A stretch of 64,000 nucleotides of DNA from Phytophthora colocasiae (taxonomy: Eukaryota; Oomycota; Peronosporomycetes; Peronosporales; Peronosporaceae): assembly GCA_018806915.1 (NCBI GenBank), contig JAGKQI010000105.1, forward strand, positions 620,001 to 684,000, written 5' to 3'. The position numbers and the translations under genes are program-made. The notes beneath the pieces were generated by a model. That model ran no database searches. It saw only the letters and a list, made by a program, of their open reading frames with translations, and was not told the origin of the DNA. Below, in pieces: positions 53,134-63,055 of this stretch; the first letter of the stretch is position 1; each line of letters opens with the position of its first letter.

Positions 53134-54314
53134 GACGATGGAGAAATGCTTTGATTCGCTTTTGTACCGTTTCATTGTCGTCGAAACAATTGAGTGCAAT
53201 GAGAGAAATGGGGCCCTACACTGGGATTTTCTTTCGCTAGGCGAGACCTTTGGTGAAAGTAAGTACCTACTGGTGCTGAAAGACCATGCAACTCATTTCT
53301 GCGAGCTCGTAGTGTGCGACGCAGCGGACAGTGCCGTTGCTACCGCAGCCATACTCGACTGGCACAGCCGATTTGGAGCCCCACCAGTGTGGGTAAGTGA
53401 CAATGGCAGCCATTTTAATAACGAGGTCGTCTCAGAGCTCTCAAAAAGACTCAAGAGCCAGCAAAACTTCACGCTAGCCTACAGCCCATGGATCAACGGG
53501 TCTGTGGAATGGGTTAACCGCGACATCCTTCAAGTGTTGCGGGTATGACACTGGAGTACAAGCTGTCAACTAAAGACTGGAGCTACCTCGTGTCTTTGGT
53601 TCAAGCGAGTTTGAACCACACGGCGCTACCCTCGCTCGGCAACCGAGCACCGGTGGAACTATTTACGGGGCTACCATGTCCGTCACCTCTAGCAGAGTTC
53701 TACCACCCCGACACCAAAAAACTTGTCACGCTGCCGACCAACTCGGCAGCGATTGACAAGCACCTAGCTGAGTTGCGTAGGAGTTTGTGTGCAATGCACA
53801 TGCCTATTGCGGACCAACGTGTCAAGCAACGCCTCCTTAACAAAAAAAAGGAACGGGGGGAGAACGTAGTCAACTTTGACGTAGGTGACTACGTCCTACG
53901 CTCACGTGTAGATGAGAAAAAGGGCAACAAGCTCCTCGTCACATGGCAAGGTCCCTACAAAGTGGTCAGGGCAGACTCTCACTCTTTTAGAATCCGTCAC
54001 TTAGTGACAGGAGACGAGTTTGACGTACATGGATCACGTTTAAAGTTCTATGCTGTCAGCTAGATGTTACTGAGGAAATCCTAGAGCATGTGGCTTCCCA
54101 AGGGATCATATTGGCTATCGATGAGCTCAAACAGCATCGATGGAACGTCTCAATCAAAGACTACGAAGTTCTAGTTGGCTGGAAAGGCCTAGAGTCTGTA
54201 GAAGATTCGTGGGAACCTCTGACTTCTCTAGCTAAAGAAGTCGGTGTTCTACTAGGGCGATACGTTGCTAAGCAAGATGCTAAGCTGCGCAAGTACTGGA
54301 AGGACCTCCAGTGA
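53134..54314 (+). pseudogene. Element A integrase and chromodomain remnants
   Basis: After a deletion that removes late RT, RNase H and the zinc finger, integrase resumes with YLLVLKDHATHFCELVV, the Asp in WVSDNGSHFNNEV and WINGSVEWVNRDILQ (Glu present). A frameshift near 53545 leads to VQASLNHTALPSLGNRAP and a GPY/F-like region (VTWQGPYKVVRAD). Another shift near 54062 leads to the chromodomain (YEVLVGWKGLESVEDSWEP). Confidence 0.85.
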
Positions 54315-54626
54315 AAAAACCAATAAAAAAGCTTCAGTAGTTTTTTCAAAACTCAACTTTTTCTCTAATTGCCCAAAGCGCACATACTACCATGAAGTAG
54401 ACATTGATTTAATATAATGTCCAAAGTTAGAGATCAATCCATGCCATATTGAAGCCAAAACAATTCGGTATAATCAACTTCAACACGTTGCACCTGTAAC
54501 ACTTGTTACATAGTCGGGCACATGGATACATATGATCATCACTCACTACAACCGGGTACATAAATCCAACAATTTCAGTAGTTGTGCTTTACCTCGAATA
54601 TAACTGGACTAGGCTTGGAGGGGCAG
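54315..54626 (+). other. Element A 3' untranslated region with polypurine tract
   Basis: AT-rich non-coding tail of A. The purine-rich TTGGAGGGGCAG at 54615-54626 directly precedes the LTR. Confidence 0.6.
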
Positions 54627-54927
54627 TGTAGTGCAGCCAAGGCATGCATGCATCCATACAGCCAGCACCAGCTACACTTGCAGGAAGATGATAACGCGAA
54701 TAGTGTTGACATCGATTAGCATTTCGACAATGGTGATTGCATAACGACATTCGTGTTGACACGCGTCGTGTCCAACCAAATGGACCAAGGGCGCACTCGT
54801 AGAATACTGTAGGAAGTAGAGTATTCCTGTCACTTTGCTATTTACTTGCAATACACCAAGGCAACCTTCCTGGGAGCTCCGCCAGCTCCCCCATCTTGTG
54901 TGTTTCTCGTTTCCGCGATACACCACA
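54627..54927 (+). repeat. 3' LTR of element A
   Basis: 301 bp partner of 34077-34383, followed by the CTCTG duplication. Confidence 0.9.
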
Positions 54928-55130
54928 CTCTGGTCGCAAATTCCGGGTCTCCCTTTGCGCCGTAGGACTCCGCGGAGGAATCCGTTGTAGTCGTAGAGAA
55001 TCTCGGGAGCAACCGGCTTGGAGGTCTCAATACCTTTGCTGTTGGACTCCAAGTGCGCGGACACGAACAGGATGCGCTTGGGTAGCTGTGCGTTGCTCGT
55101 GTAGATCTTGTTGAAGATGTCGGCGGGCGA
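54928..55130 (-). pseudogene. LigB/DODA-like pseudogene, N-terminal part
   Basis: Minus-strand frames give LPKRILFVSAHLESNSKG, ILYDYNGF and then, shifted, GDPEFATRV. These parallel LPKRILFVTDHWESESSG, MIYDYYGF and DSEFALKV of the gene at 55450-56261. The first catalytic block is not recognisable. The remainder of the gene lies at 33760-34076 beyond element A. Confidence 0.72.
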
Positions 55131-55449
55131 TTGTCAAGTGCTTGACGGAGGCTTTGTCCAGCAGCTACAGAGGCGACACTGTGTGAACAGGCTGGCGAAA
55201 CTTGTTCATGTTTAACTGTTGCTTGTCTGTTGTGTTGCGAATCCGCGCGTGAGACGAGCATCTCCATTTGCACCTGATAACGTGGCAGTGGAACGTATAT
55301 ACGGAGCCCCGCTGCTGATGAGTGCCACGAACGCAATCTTTATGATTGCCGCGCGTCTCTGCAGCACCTTAGCGTTAGCGAACCACCCGAACTTCAGCTT
55401 GGTGCTCATTCTACAATTTACGTTCTTGTGCACAAGTCAAACACGAACA
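55131..55449. other. Intergenic, between LigB-like pseudogene and LigB-like gene
   Basis: About 320 bp between two divergent LigB-related sequences. No coding signal seen; it presumably held both promoters. Confidence 0.4.
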
Positions 55450-56261
55450 ATGGTTGCATTCCGTCACCCCGTCGTCGCCGTCTCAAACACGGACCAGGTC
55501 CGCTCTGGCTGCTCTCCTCTGGCTTCGCCGGTATGAGTAACAGCAGTCTGCCGGCGCGCACACTGACCACCACGTTCGAGAAGCTGTACCCCAAGGGCGA
55601 GAACCTACCTAAACGTATTCTGTTCGTGACTGACCACTGGGAGTCTGAGAGCAGCGGCTTTGAAATCTCCAACGCCGCATCACCCGATATGATCTACGAC
55701 TACTATGGATTCCCACGCGAGGCCTACAAGGTTGTCTACCCCGCAGAAGAAGACTCCGAATTCGCTTTAAAGGTCAAGGACCAGCTTGAAAAGCACAACA
55801 TCGAGGCTAAGCTAGTGGATCGCGGTTTCGACCACGGGGTTTTCGTCCCAATGCTGCTGATCCGCCCGGAACCTGGCATCCCCACCGTCACCATGTCGAT
55901 CAACTCGCGTCTAAGTAACCAGGCCCACTTCGATCTAGGCAAGGCTATCGCCCCCTTCCGTGATGAAGATACGCTGATCTTCTGCTCCGGCCAGGCCACT
56001 CACAACATGCGGGCTAGTCGAGAACCCCCCAACTCGCTCATGCCGTGGGCTGCAGCCTTCCAGGGCTGGTTAGACAATACGTTCACATCCGAATCCACAC
56101 TGAGCAGTAGTGAGCGTGGAGAGCGCGTCATGGACTGGCCGAACGCACCCGCAGCCAGACTCGCACATCCAACACCGGATCATTTTGTCCCGTTCATCAC
56201 TGCTGCTGGTGCGGGCATGGAAGCGAATAAACCTACAGCGGAGAAACTGTTTGGCGGGTGA
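55450..56261 (+). pseudogene. LigB/DODA-family extradiol dioxygenase, frameshifted near N-terminus
   Basis: The frame from 55485 to 56261 encodes about 255 residues of a LigB-type 4,5-DOPA extradiol dioxygenase: HGPGPLWLLSSGF, KRILFVTDHWESE, DYYGFPREAY, DRGFDHGVFVPMLL with the second His site, and the C-terminal HPTPDHFVPFITAAGAG. These Fe2+ enzymes open catechol rings. The natural start appears to be ATG 55450 (MVAFRHPVVAVS), which is in a different frame from HGPGP. Two extra bases, or one missing, at 55484-55488 separate them, directly at the first iron-binding His motif. Either a recent inactivating indel or a sequencing error. The alternative upstream start in the long frame gives an unrelated, Arg-rich N-terminus. 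Confidence 0.72.
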
Positions 56262-56336
56262 GGGATGGGTCACATGTCGCGTCGTCGAGCACTAAGCTGT
56301 TAATGATAATTGACTTTCTTTGATTAATTCTACTGT

Positions 56337-56544
56337 TGTGGTCTCCAGTACAAAGGAAAGCAAATTGAATTGTGTTGGTTATCTCAAAGCTCTAAGTACT
56401 GCTTGGCCTTACTTCTAGGCCACGTCTACGAACTCGTACAGCTTCTAGAATACGCATTCTAGTACTCCAAGCACCAACTTGTGCTTTGCCCTAGATTTGC
56501 AACATGCATGGCGGCGGACACGAGATCGGCCAGGGCTGGCCACA
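56337..56544 (-). repeat. 3' LTR of element D
   Basis: 208 bp, TGTGGTCTCC...GGCCACA in plus orientation; the adjoining internal polypurine tract (minus strand TCTGGGGAGGCAG) lies at 56545-56557. Confidence 0.93.
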
Positions 56545-56609
56545 CTGCCTCCCCAGAGTCTGCCGCTCTTGTATATGTAACCGCATGGGGCGATGATGCT
56601 TTGAGGGTG

Positions 56610-59438
56610 TCAGGCTTCGTCTAGTTGAGCAAGGAACTCTTCATCGGCTTGGTGCTCTGCGTAGTTAGCCACTAGGTTAGGAACGTCACGCTGCATTGCT
56701 TGAAGTGGCTCCCATGAGTCTTCAATGTCCTGTAGGCCTCGCCAGGATACTAGAAGTTCCCACTGTTTCGTCGCGGTATTGTAGCGATGGCCACGGAAAC
56801 ACTCGACGCCGAGAACGATGCCTTGCTTCGCAACGTGTTCCAGAACTTCCTCATCGACATCCATGCTCGCGTCGTTGTAGTACTTGAGTCTAGATCCGTG
56901 TACTTCAAAGGAATCCCCAGTAAGGAGGTGCTCAATAGTGAAAGAATACTCGTTGGCTGTAGTCACGCGATAAGGACCCACCCAACGCACCATCAGCTTA
57001 TTGCCCCGCAGTCGCTCGTCGACTCGGGACCAAAGTACATAGTCTCCGACGCTGAAGTTCTCGAGTTTCCCTTCTTTAGCCATTTTCTGGTAGAGTCTAG
57101 TCTTCTCTTTTCGATCCACAACCTCTTGATGCATCGACTGTAGGCTATCACGCAACGTCTCAAGCTCCTCGTCTACAGTCTCCATGCTAATCTTCATCAA
57201 CTTGTCCTTGGTCTGCATCGTACGGGGTAGCAACACCGTGTCTAGCTGCGTTGGCACTTGGAGGCCTGTAAGAAGCTCCAGTGGTGCCTTCCCACCGAGT
57301 GAATTCACAGGTGTCTGGTTTAAGTTCGCCTGTACAAGAGGCATCAAATGCTCCCAGCTTTTGGTGTCAAGTTGATATTCCAATAGAAGCGCCCTGACAA
57401 CTTGGAGTATGTCTCGGTTGAGGCGCTCAACTGTGCCGTTTACCCACGGAGTATACACCGGCACGAACGTGTGCAATGCCTTCAATCGCTCCCGCAGGTT
57501 TTCCATCAGCTCATTCTTGAAATGAGTTCCATTGTCGGATACCCACATCGCTGGCAGTCCAAAACGTTTTGCCCAGTCCAGTATAGCTGCCACTGTCACT
57601 GAGCTTGTAGGGGAATCGCTTGGTACTAACTCACAGTAATGAGTTAATTCATCCTTCAGAACTAGTAAATAGCGCGTGCTTCCGTACGAATCTCCCATGA
57701 ACAGGAAGTCGAAATGCAGTACCTCGTAGCGCCCTGCTGGGTCACGCTGCTCACTCCATGGCCTTTGTATGAGTCGGCTGCCCTTGATATGCTTACACAG
57801 TAAGCATCCTGCAACGAAGTCCTTCACCAGTTTTCCCATCGACTTTATGCAGTACTGCTCCTGCAGCTGGCGAAGCATCACGTCGGCTCCTCGGTGTGCA
57901 TTCACACCGCAGTGAGCAACAACAAGAATCCGCGCGATCAGGTCCTTTGCTTGAGTTGGAATCCACACCTTCCCCTTCACTAGAAGAAGCATAGTCTCCG
58001 AAACAGTCGACTCAGTAGCACCAGACGGCGCAAAGCGGTGATAGCGTCGCTGGGCTTCTTCAACGTGTGCCAACGAAGGCCACACGAAAGTTTCGTCAGT
58101 GAGCGGTCGAAGACGTGAGATTTCGCGAGACCCCCGAGTGCGAACAGCTTTGACTGTAATGTGAGGTGTTTCAGCGGGAACAAGCCAGCGAGACACTAAG
58201 TCTGCCCACACATTGTCAGATCCCTTGACATGTTCAATTTCGTAGCGATAGTCCGACAGCATCAAGGCCCAACGTTGTAGCTTCCCGCGCACATGCTTGC
58301 GGATTTCAGTGTGGGGGCAGAAGATCTGGATCAAATTGGCGTGATCGCAGAACAGCTTAAATCCTGCTGCTCGATGCAGCAAATACTCTAAGTCCTTGGC
58401 CGCCTTGATAATGGGGTACCCCTCCTTCTCTGCAATCGACCAGTGAAGCTGAGCTCCCTTAAACATACCGCCTTTGCAGATGAGAAGCTCATGAGGTTGG
58501 TCCGTCAAACTCTTAGTATCGTCCCAGCTCTCCACTTGAGAGACGATTAGCGACCAACCTCGGTCGGAGGCATCCGTCGTCACACACACGGTAGCCGTCT
58601 CACTCGGTAACGCTAGTCTCGTTGACCTGGCCACACAGTTAAGGAACTCTCGGTATTGAGTCTGCTCGTCCGACGTCCACGTGAGCGTGAGTCCTTCTGC
58701 GTAGCGCTTCTTTCTACTGTGTCCATCAAAGGCCTTCTCTAGTTTCACTTGCAGCGGAGCTGCGAACTGGGCGAACTGCACAATGGACTCACGTAGCCAA
58801 TTGGCTGCACAGAGTAGCTTCTGTAAATCAGCCGCCGTGGCTGGAAGCGGTAGTGAACACAACGCAGCTACTCGCTCCGGGTCGTGGCGGACGCCCCCGC
58901 CATCAATTAGCCGTCCACACCATGAAATCTCACGTGCAAATAGGCAGCTCTTGTTGGCATTGAGCTTCAATCCGAACTCTCGGAGCCGAGCAAAGAACTT
59001 CCGAAGCACTGCAATGAATTCTTCTGCTGTCTTGGCGAACACAACGATGTCGTCCACCCAGATCAGCACGTTGTCATACAACATGTCACGAAAGACCTCC
59101 TGCATTTGGTTTTGGAAGTGGATTGGCGAGTCGGTGGCCCCCTGTGGCACCCGCGTGGGTGTGTACACAGTATCATTCGTAATGAAGCTGAAAAATTCAC
59201 GGCAGTCAGGGTGTAGCAATAGCTGCCAAAATCCCTTAAAGAGATCAAATGTTGCGAAGAAACAAGCACCTTTGACCTTCGCGATCACCACGAGGAGGTT
59301 TGGCATTGCCCCAGCGATGGGGACAGTGCGCTTGTTAACCGGACGGTAATCGGTAGCGCAGCGAAAGTCTTCGATGGGACCCTTCTTGCGAACCGGAATG
59401 GCAGCACATGCCCACCGGCTCTGATTGTTGCGTACCAC
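56610..59438 (-). pseudogene. Element D pol: RT, RNase H, integrase, chromodomain
   Basis: A 942-codon open stretch. RT: CATDYRPVNKRTVPIAG, FATFDLFKGFWQLLL, VPQGATDSPIHFQNQ, and an active site reading LIWVDDIVVFA instead of the common YxDD. RNase H: VCVTTDASDRGWSLIV. Integrase: HHCC finger (AHCGVNAHRG, then CLLCKHIK), DDE core with WVSDNGTHFKNEL and WVNGTVERLNRDIL. Chromodomain: WELLVSWRGLQDIEDSWEP near the C-terminus. The start of RT lies in other frames upstream (59440-59600), so the Gag-Pol join is broken. Confidence 0.9.
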
Positions 59439-59442
59439 GAGC

Positions 59443-61145
59443 TCAAACTCTTCCAGTTGACGGCCATATTCTCGAAGGAACTGGTTTTTGCCTCGGAGTA
59501 TTGTCGAGGCTTCGTTCGATATGGCGCAGAGCCATCGACCAGGACAACACGCAGTGGTTCAAGTTTTGCCGGCGGTCCGCACCTAACTTCGTTCTCCATA
59601 GATCTAACTCGTCTGTTGCTGCCTCCCGTAGCGCATTCACCAATTCTTGCGGAAATCCCGCCTTCACCGCATCGCCTATCATGACATCAAGGCGTTCCAT
59701 TATCTCCGATTGAGTTGTCTCGCCTACAATATCATCCTCTGGAATGTCATCCACATCATCATCTGGGCCGACTTTGGCCGCAAGTTGTTCTAGTAGCTGA
59801 TCCACATTGATTCCCAGCGACTTTAACGTCCGATCACCAAGCAAAAACTCGTCCGCGTCGCCCTCAATCACCAAACATTGCACTCTGCGCAAATTTACCT
59901 GTCCAGCAGCCGTTAATAGCTGGGCGTCTACTTCACATTGTTCGTTGCATTGCACAACTCGTCCATCAGCCACTTCAACTTCCATGGGTGCTGCTAGCTT
60001 CTTCACCTCGAGTTCAGCATCCAGTTTAGTAATCTCCTGCACTAGGCGGCGTGTAATTACGTCGTAGTCTGCACCGGTATCTGCCCGGAAAAGAACTTCC
60101 AACTTGCCATTCAAAATGGCAGCACGATCACCGGGCTGCACCATTGATCTTACAGTCTTTGCACGTAAGCGCTGGTTCCTCATATCATTCATGCGTTTTA
60201 AAGCTGCTGCCTTCTCCTCTTCGCTAGCAGTGGGGCAATCTTTCGCCCAGTGTGCTCCCTTGCACACGAGACAACCATCGCGCGGCGGAGCGCGTGGTTT
60301 CGCATCTTCAGGCGCTTTCTGGTTACTCTTGCTGCCTGCTTGCTGCTGATTCTGCGAGACTTTGCTCTTGAACGAAGATGCCGGTTTCTTGTTGCTGCTG
60401 TTTGTCCTCGGGTTGATAGAAGTCTTATCCACTTGCTTGATCTCTTTGGAGAGTCTATGATAATGCTGCTGCTCACGGGCACGTTCCACTAACGCCTCGT
60501 AGAGCGCGATGTCGTCCTTCTTCAAGACTGGTTTGGCGATGGTTAGACGCTCCATCTCCAGCTTCAACATATCGGGCGCAATATTCTTTAGCAAATACTT
60601 GCACCGTAGCTTCATGCGTTCGTCATAATTCGGTTCATTTTCACGACCACTGCCCAGAATTCCACCTAGACCATGATCCTCCACGATCTTATCAAATAGC
60701 ACGAAATAATCTACCACACGAGCTTCGGTGTCCTCAATCCTAAGGTCCATCTTCAGTTTGTTTTTGAAGAGCTGATCCATGTCTGGGATGTGGCTGTTCT
60801 GCAGCGATGAGAGCAACGCCGTGTAATCGCCAGGCCGAGGTCTTCATCGGTCACGTCAGCCACTCGCTTCTTCAGCACGAAGCGAGCAAGGTGGTCCAAG
60901 ATGCGTGGTTCGATCGAGTTGCTGATCGAGGTGACAATGTGGTCATATTGCTCACCAGTCACAGTGCAGCGGTTGCTAATCTTGGTTTCATACTGGCGGC
61001 GCTGCCTCCCCCAGGCTATTAACGAAGCCTGGTCCCAGGCACTCAGGCTCGGAGGCTGAACTACCTCAAATACCAGTTGCGGAACGGTCATTTCAACGTC
61101 CCCGTCCACGTCTGTAGCCATGTTGCTTGTATTGTTTGGCTTCAC
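59443..61145 (-). pseudogene. Element D gag-protease (frameshifted)
   Basis: The gag N-terminus (MATDVDGDVEMTVPQ, 61145-60825) and the long 457-codon frame 60816-59443 are separated by a 1-bp shift near 60830. A CCHC knuckle (CLVCKGAHWAKDC) and protease (LFRADTGADYDVITRR, then LLGDRTLKSLGINVDQ) are clear. Protease-to-RT frames change again near 59575 and 59485. Confidence 0.85.
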
Positions 61146-61217
61146 GCCTTGCAGGTCGACTTGAAATACAGCGGTCGGCCCGCTTCTTCCTCTTGCCGCG
61201 GCTTCTGGTTCCTCCAG

Positions 61218-61229
61218 AAAGTATACTTT
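61218..61229 (-). other. Palindrome at the primer-binding position of element D
   Basis: AAAGTATACTTT overlaps the LTR end by one base, exactly as AAAGAATTCTTT does in element A. Confidence 0.6.
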
Positions 61230-61436
61230 GTGGTCTCCAGTACAAAGGAAAGCAAATTGAATTGTGTTGGTTATCTCAAAGCTCTAAGTACTGCTTGGCT
61301 TTGCTTCTAGGCCACGTCTACGAACTCGTACAGCTTCTAGAATACGCATTCTAGAACTTCAAGCACCAACTTGTGCTTTGCCCTAGATTTGCAACATGCA
61401 TGGCGGCGGACACGAGATCGGCCAGGGCTGGCCACA
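61229..61436 (-). repeat. 5' LTR of element D
   Basis: 208-bp partner of 56337-56544. Confidence 0.93.
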
Positions 61437-61441
61437 ACTGT

Positions 61442-62610
61442 CAAGCCAACTTACAGCAAAACCGTGACGTTCAAGCGCCATAGATCGGACCACAAGAACG
61501 TCGACGGGTAAACCAGTCTAGCAGTGTCCTTCACCGTGTAGCCGTGCACTTCGAAGATGTAGACGTTTGTGAAACGCGCTCGAAACAGCTTAATCATCAC
61601 AATCGCTAAAAAAATCCTTTGAGCTCACCAGAAACTTCGCGTTCACAATCACGTATCCGGAGCAATAAACTCCATCTGCCGACGCGAACTTCATGCCTTT
61701 AAAGAAAACGTAGTTGTTGTAGTCCGAGATGAGACCGAAGCGTGCTTGAAGCATAGCCCCCGTCGATATTTCGACGACCCCCTTCTGGATCAAAGCAGCC
61801 CTCTCGTTCGTAGAGGAATCTGTAGTTACACTCGATCTCTGGCGGATTTTATCCGGTCGGAACCATCGATAAACTTTGCGTAATACGGCAAAGGCTGTGA
61901 CTGAGGACAAAAGGAAGATCATTGGGCTGAAAGACGCTGAGAGGAACGTGGCATCTTTCTTAGGGAACTCGAAGGACGACCACAAGCGAAGAGGAGACAT
62001 ATCTGCCACTAGGGGGGTCACTTTGGCGATGCCGATAGTATACTGCGCTTCAGAGTATGTTGACATTTCTTTGATCACTGCTGACGAGAGCCGAATGATC
62101 TTCTGGCGGTTTTGGTGGACCATTTCGAACAAGATCGTGGCAAATGTCGGATCGATTCTCTCGCGAATGATGGAGCTCAGAAACCCACTAAGCAGAAGTA
62201 AATGGTGAACAAGTCGGCGTGCATCAGCTCCTTGTGGACGAGAACTGGCGAAGATCCTGTAATCATTGCAGCCCTTGACATTGCAAATTCGTTGATGGAC
62301 CAAAAGGAGTCTGCAGCCCAGGAGAGGATCACCAAAACACCTCGAATAACGAGTGTTGCTGTGGAAATGGACGCAAACGGATCTCCCAGCCATAGTTTAC
62401 CCGATTTAATCTTCTGGTATGTCACGAGGAAGAGAACGACTAGGGAATAGACCACTTGCAGGCCGAAGAAGAAGTGAATGCAGTGCACTCACGCCCATGA
62501 ATCGATCGTCACGGCCTCACCGACCCACTCACTCCCAACGCGTGATCGCATTCGTCGCGTTTAATCCGTCTAGCAACGAGTACATCGTGCGGACATTGCG
62601 CTGACTGTCA
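61442..62610 (-). pseudogene. Multi-pass membrane protein remnant
   Basis: Three minus-strand frames run into each other. 62600-62490 encodes VRTMYSLLDGLNATNAI and, after a possible intron, CIHFFFGLQVVYSLVVLF. 62177-61590 continues with SSIIRERIDPTFATIL and several hydrophobic helices. After a shift near 61610, LAIVMIKLFRARFTNVYIF and FEVHGYTVKDTARL follow down to a possible GTAAGT donor next to element D. Frameshifts near 62180 and 61610 make it a likely pseudogene. It resembles large oomycete transmembrane proteins of unknown function. The 3' part is absent on the other side of D. Confidence 0.55.
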
Positions 62611-63055
62611 CCACTGTAAAAGCCGCGCTTCCTAGCCGTGAGCAAATGCTTGATAGGCTCAGTTCCTGGTTCCCGAGGATGCTACTTAAGGAGAGAAAGC
62701 TTTCGTCTGTAATGCTGTTGTTTTCGCACTTGTGAGAAGTAAAGCAAAATGCAGAATGAATGAATTAGAAAAGCTTAAACGCAAAGAAACCTGTTCGACT
62801 ACCGGTAGTCCTGGAGCACCCTTGCAGGTTGAATATGAAGTTCTGCAACTGCAAGGTGTGCCTGATCGTTGGACACTGGCCTGACCGTCGTACGCCGTCC
62901 TCGACACGCGCGTAAAGTCCTTGGCCGCCGAGCTGGTTTGACTTGTCACCCTACCGGATATCCTCGTTTAGGTTACAGCTGCAGGTGGCGAGCTTCAACC
63001 TCGGTAGCAGCAGCTGCTGGAGCCATCAGGCGACAATACCACCCTCCTGAAGGGC
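62611..63055. other. Non-coding stretch, probably including the 3' LTR of element E
   Basis: No gene recognised. On the minus strand, AGGAGGGTGGTA just after the pol stop of E resembles a polypurine tract. A 3' LTR starting TGTCGCC at 63034 could run leftwards from it, but with no second LTR in the window its end cannot be set. Confidence 0.35.

Larger units (their letters stand above)
34077..54927 (+). mobile_element. Gypsy-type LTR retrotransposon A, host of nested elements B and C
   Basis: Flanked by LTRs 34077-34383 and 54627-54927 and by a perfect 5-bp duplication CTCTG (34072-34076, 54928-54932). Its own DNA is about 4.1 kb in three pieces: 34077-35127, 43428-44083 and 52487-54927. The gag-pol frame is continuous across both nested insertions once they and one duplication copy are removed. 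Order is gag, CCHC/protease, RT, integrase, chromodomain, that is, a Ty3/Gypsy chromovirus-like layout. It is dead: stops, frameshifts and a deletion that joins RT directly to integrase, losing the YxDD region, RNase H and the integrase zinc finger. Confidence 0.92.
56337..61436 (-). mobile_element. Gypsy-type LTR retrotransposon D
   Basis: 5100 bp, minus orientation, flanked by 208-bp LTRs and a perfect ACTGT duplication (56332-56336 and 61437-61441). The LTRs differ at about four or five bases. Gag-protease and a nearly complete pol are present with about three frameshifts. Motif by motif it is related to element A (same integrase and chromodomain style) and distinct from B/C. Confidence 0.93.

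Noticed and set aside
62700..63034. 3' LTR of element E with defined ends
   Set aside because: Only one possible LTR is in the window, so the outer end and duplication cannot be established.
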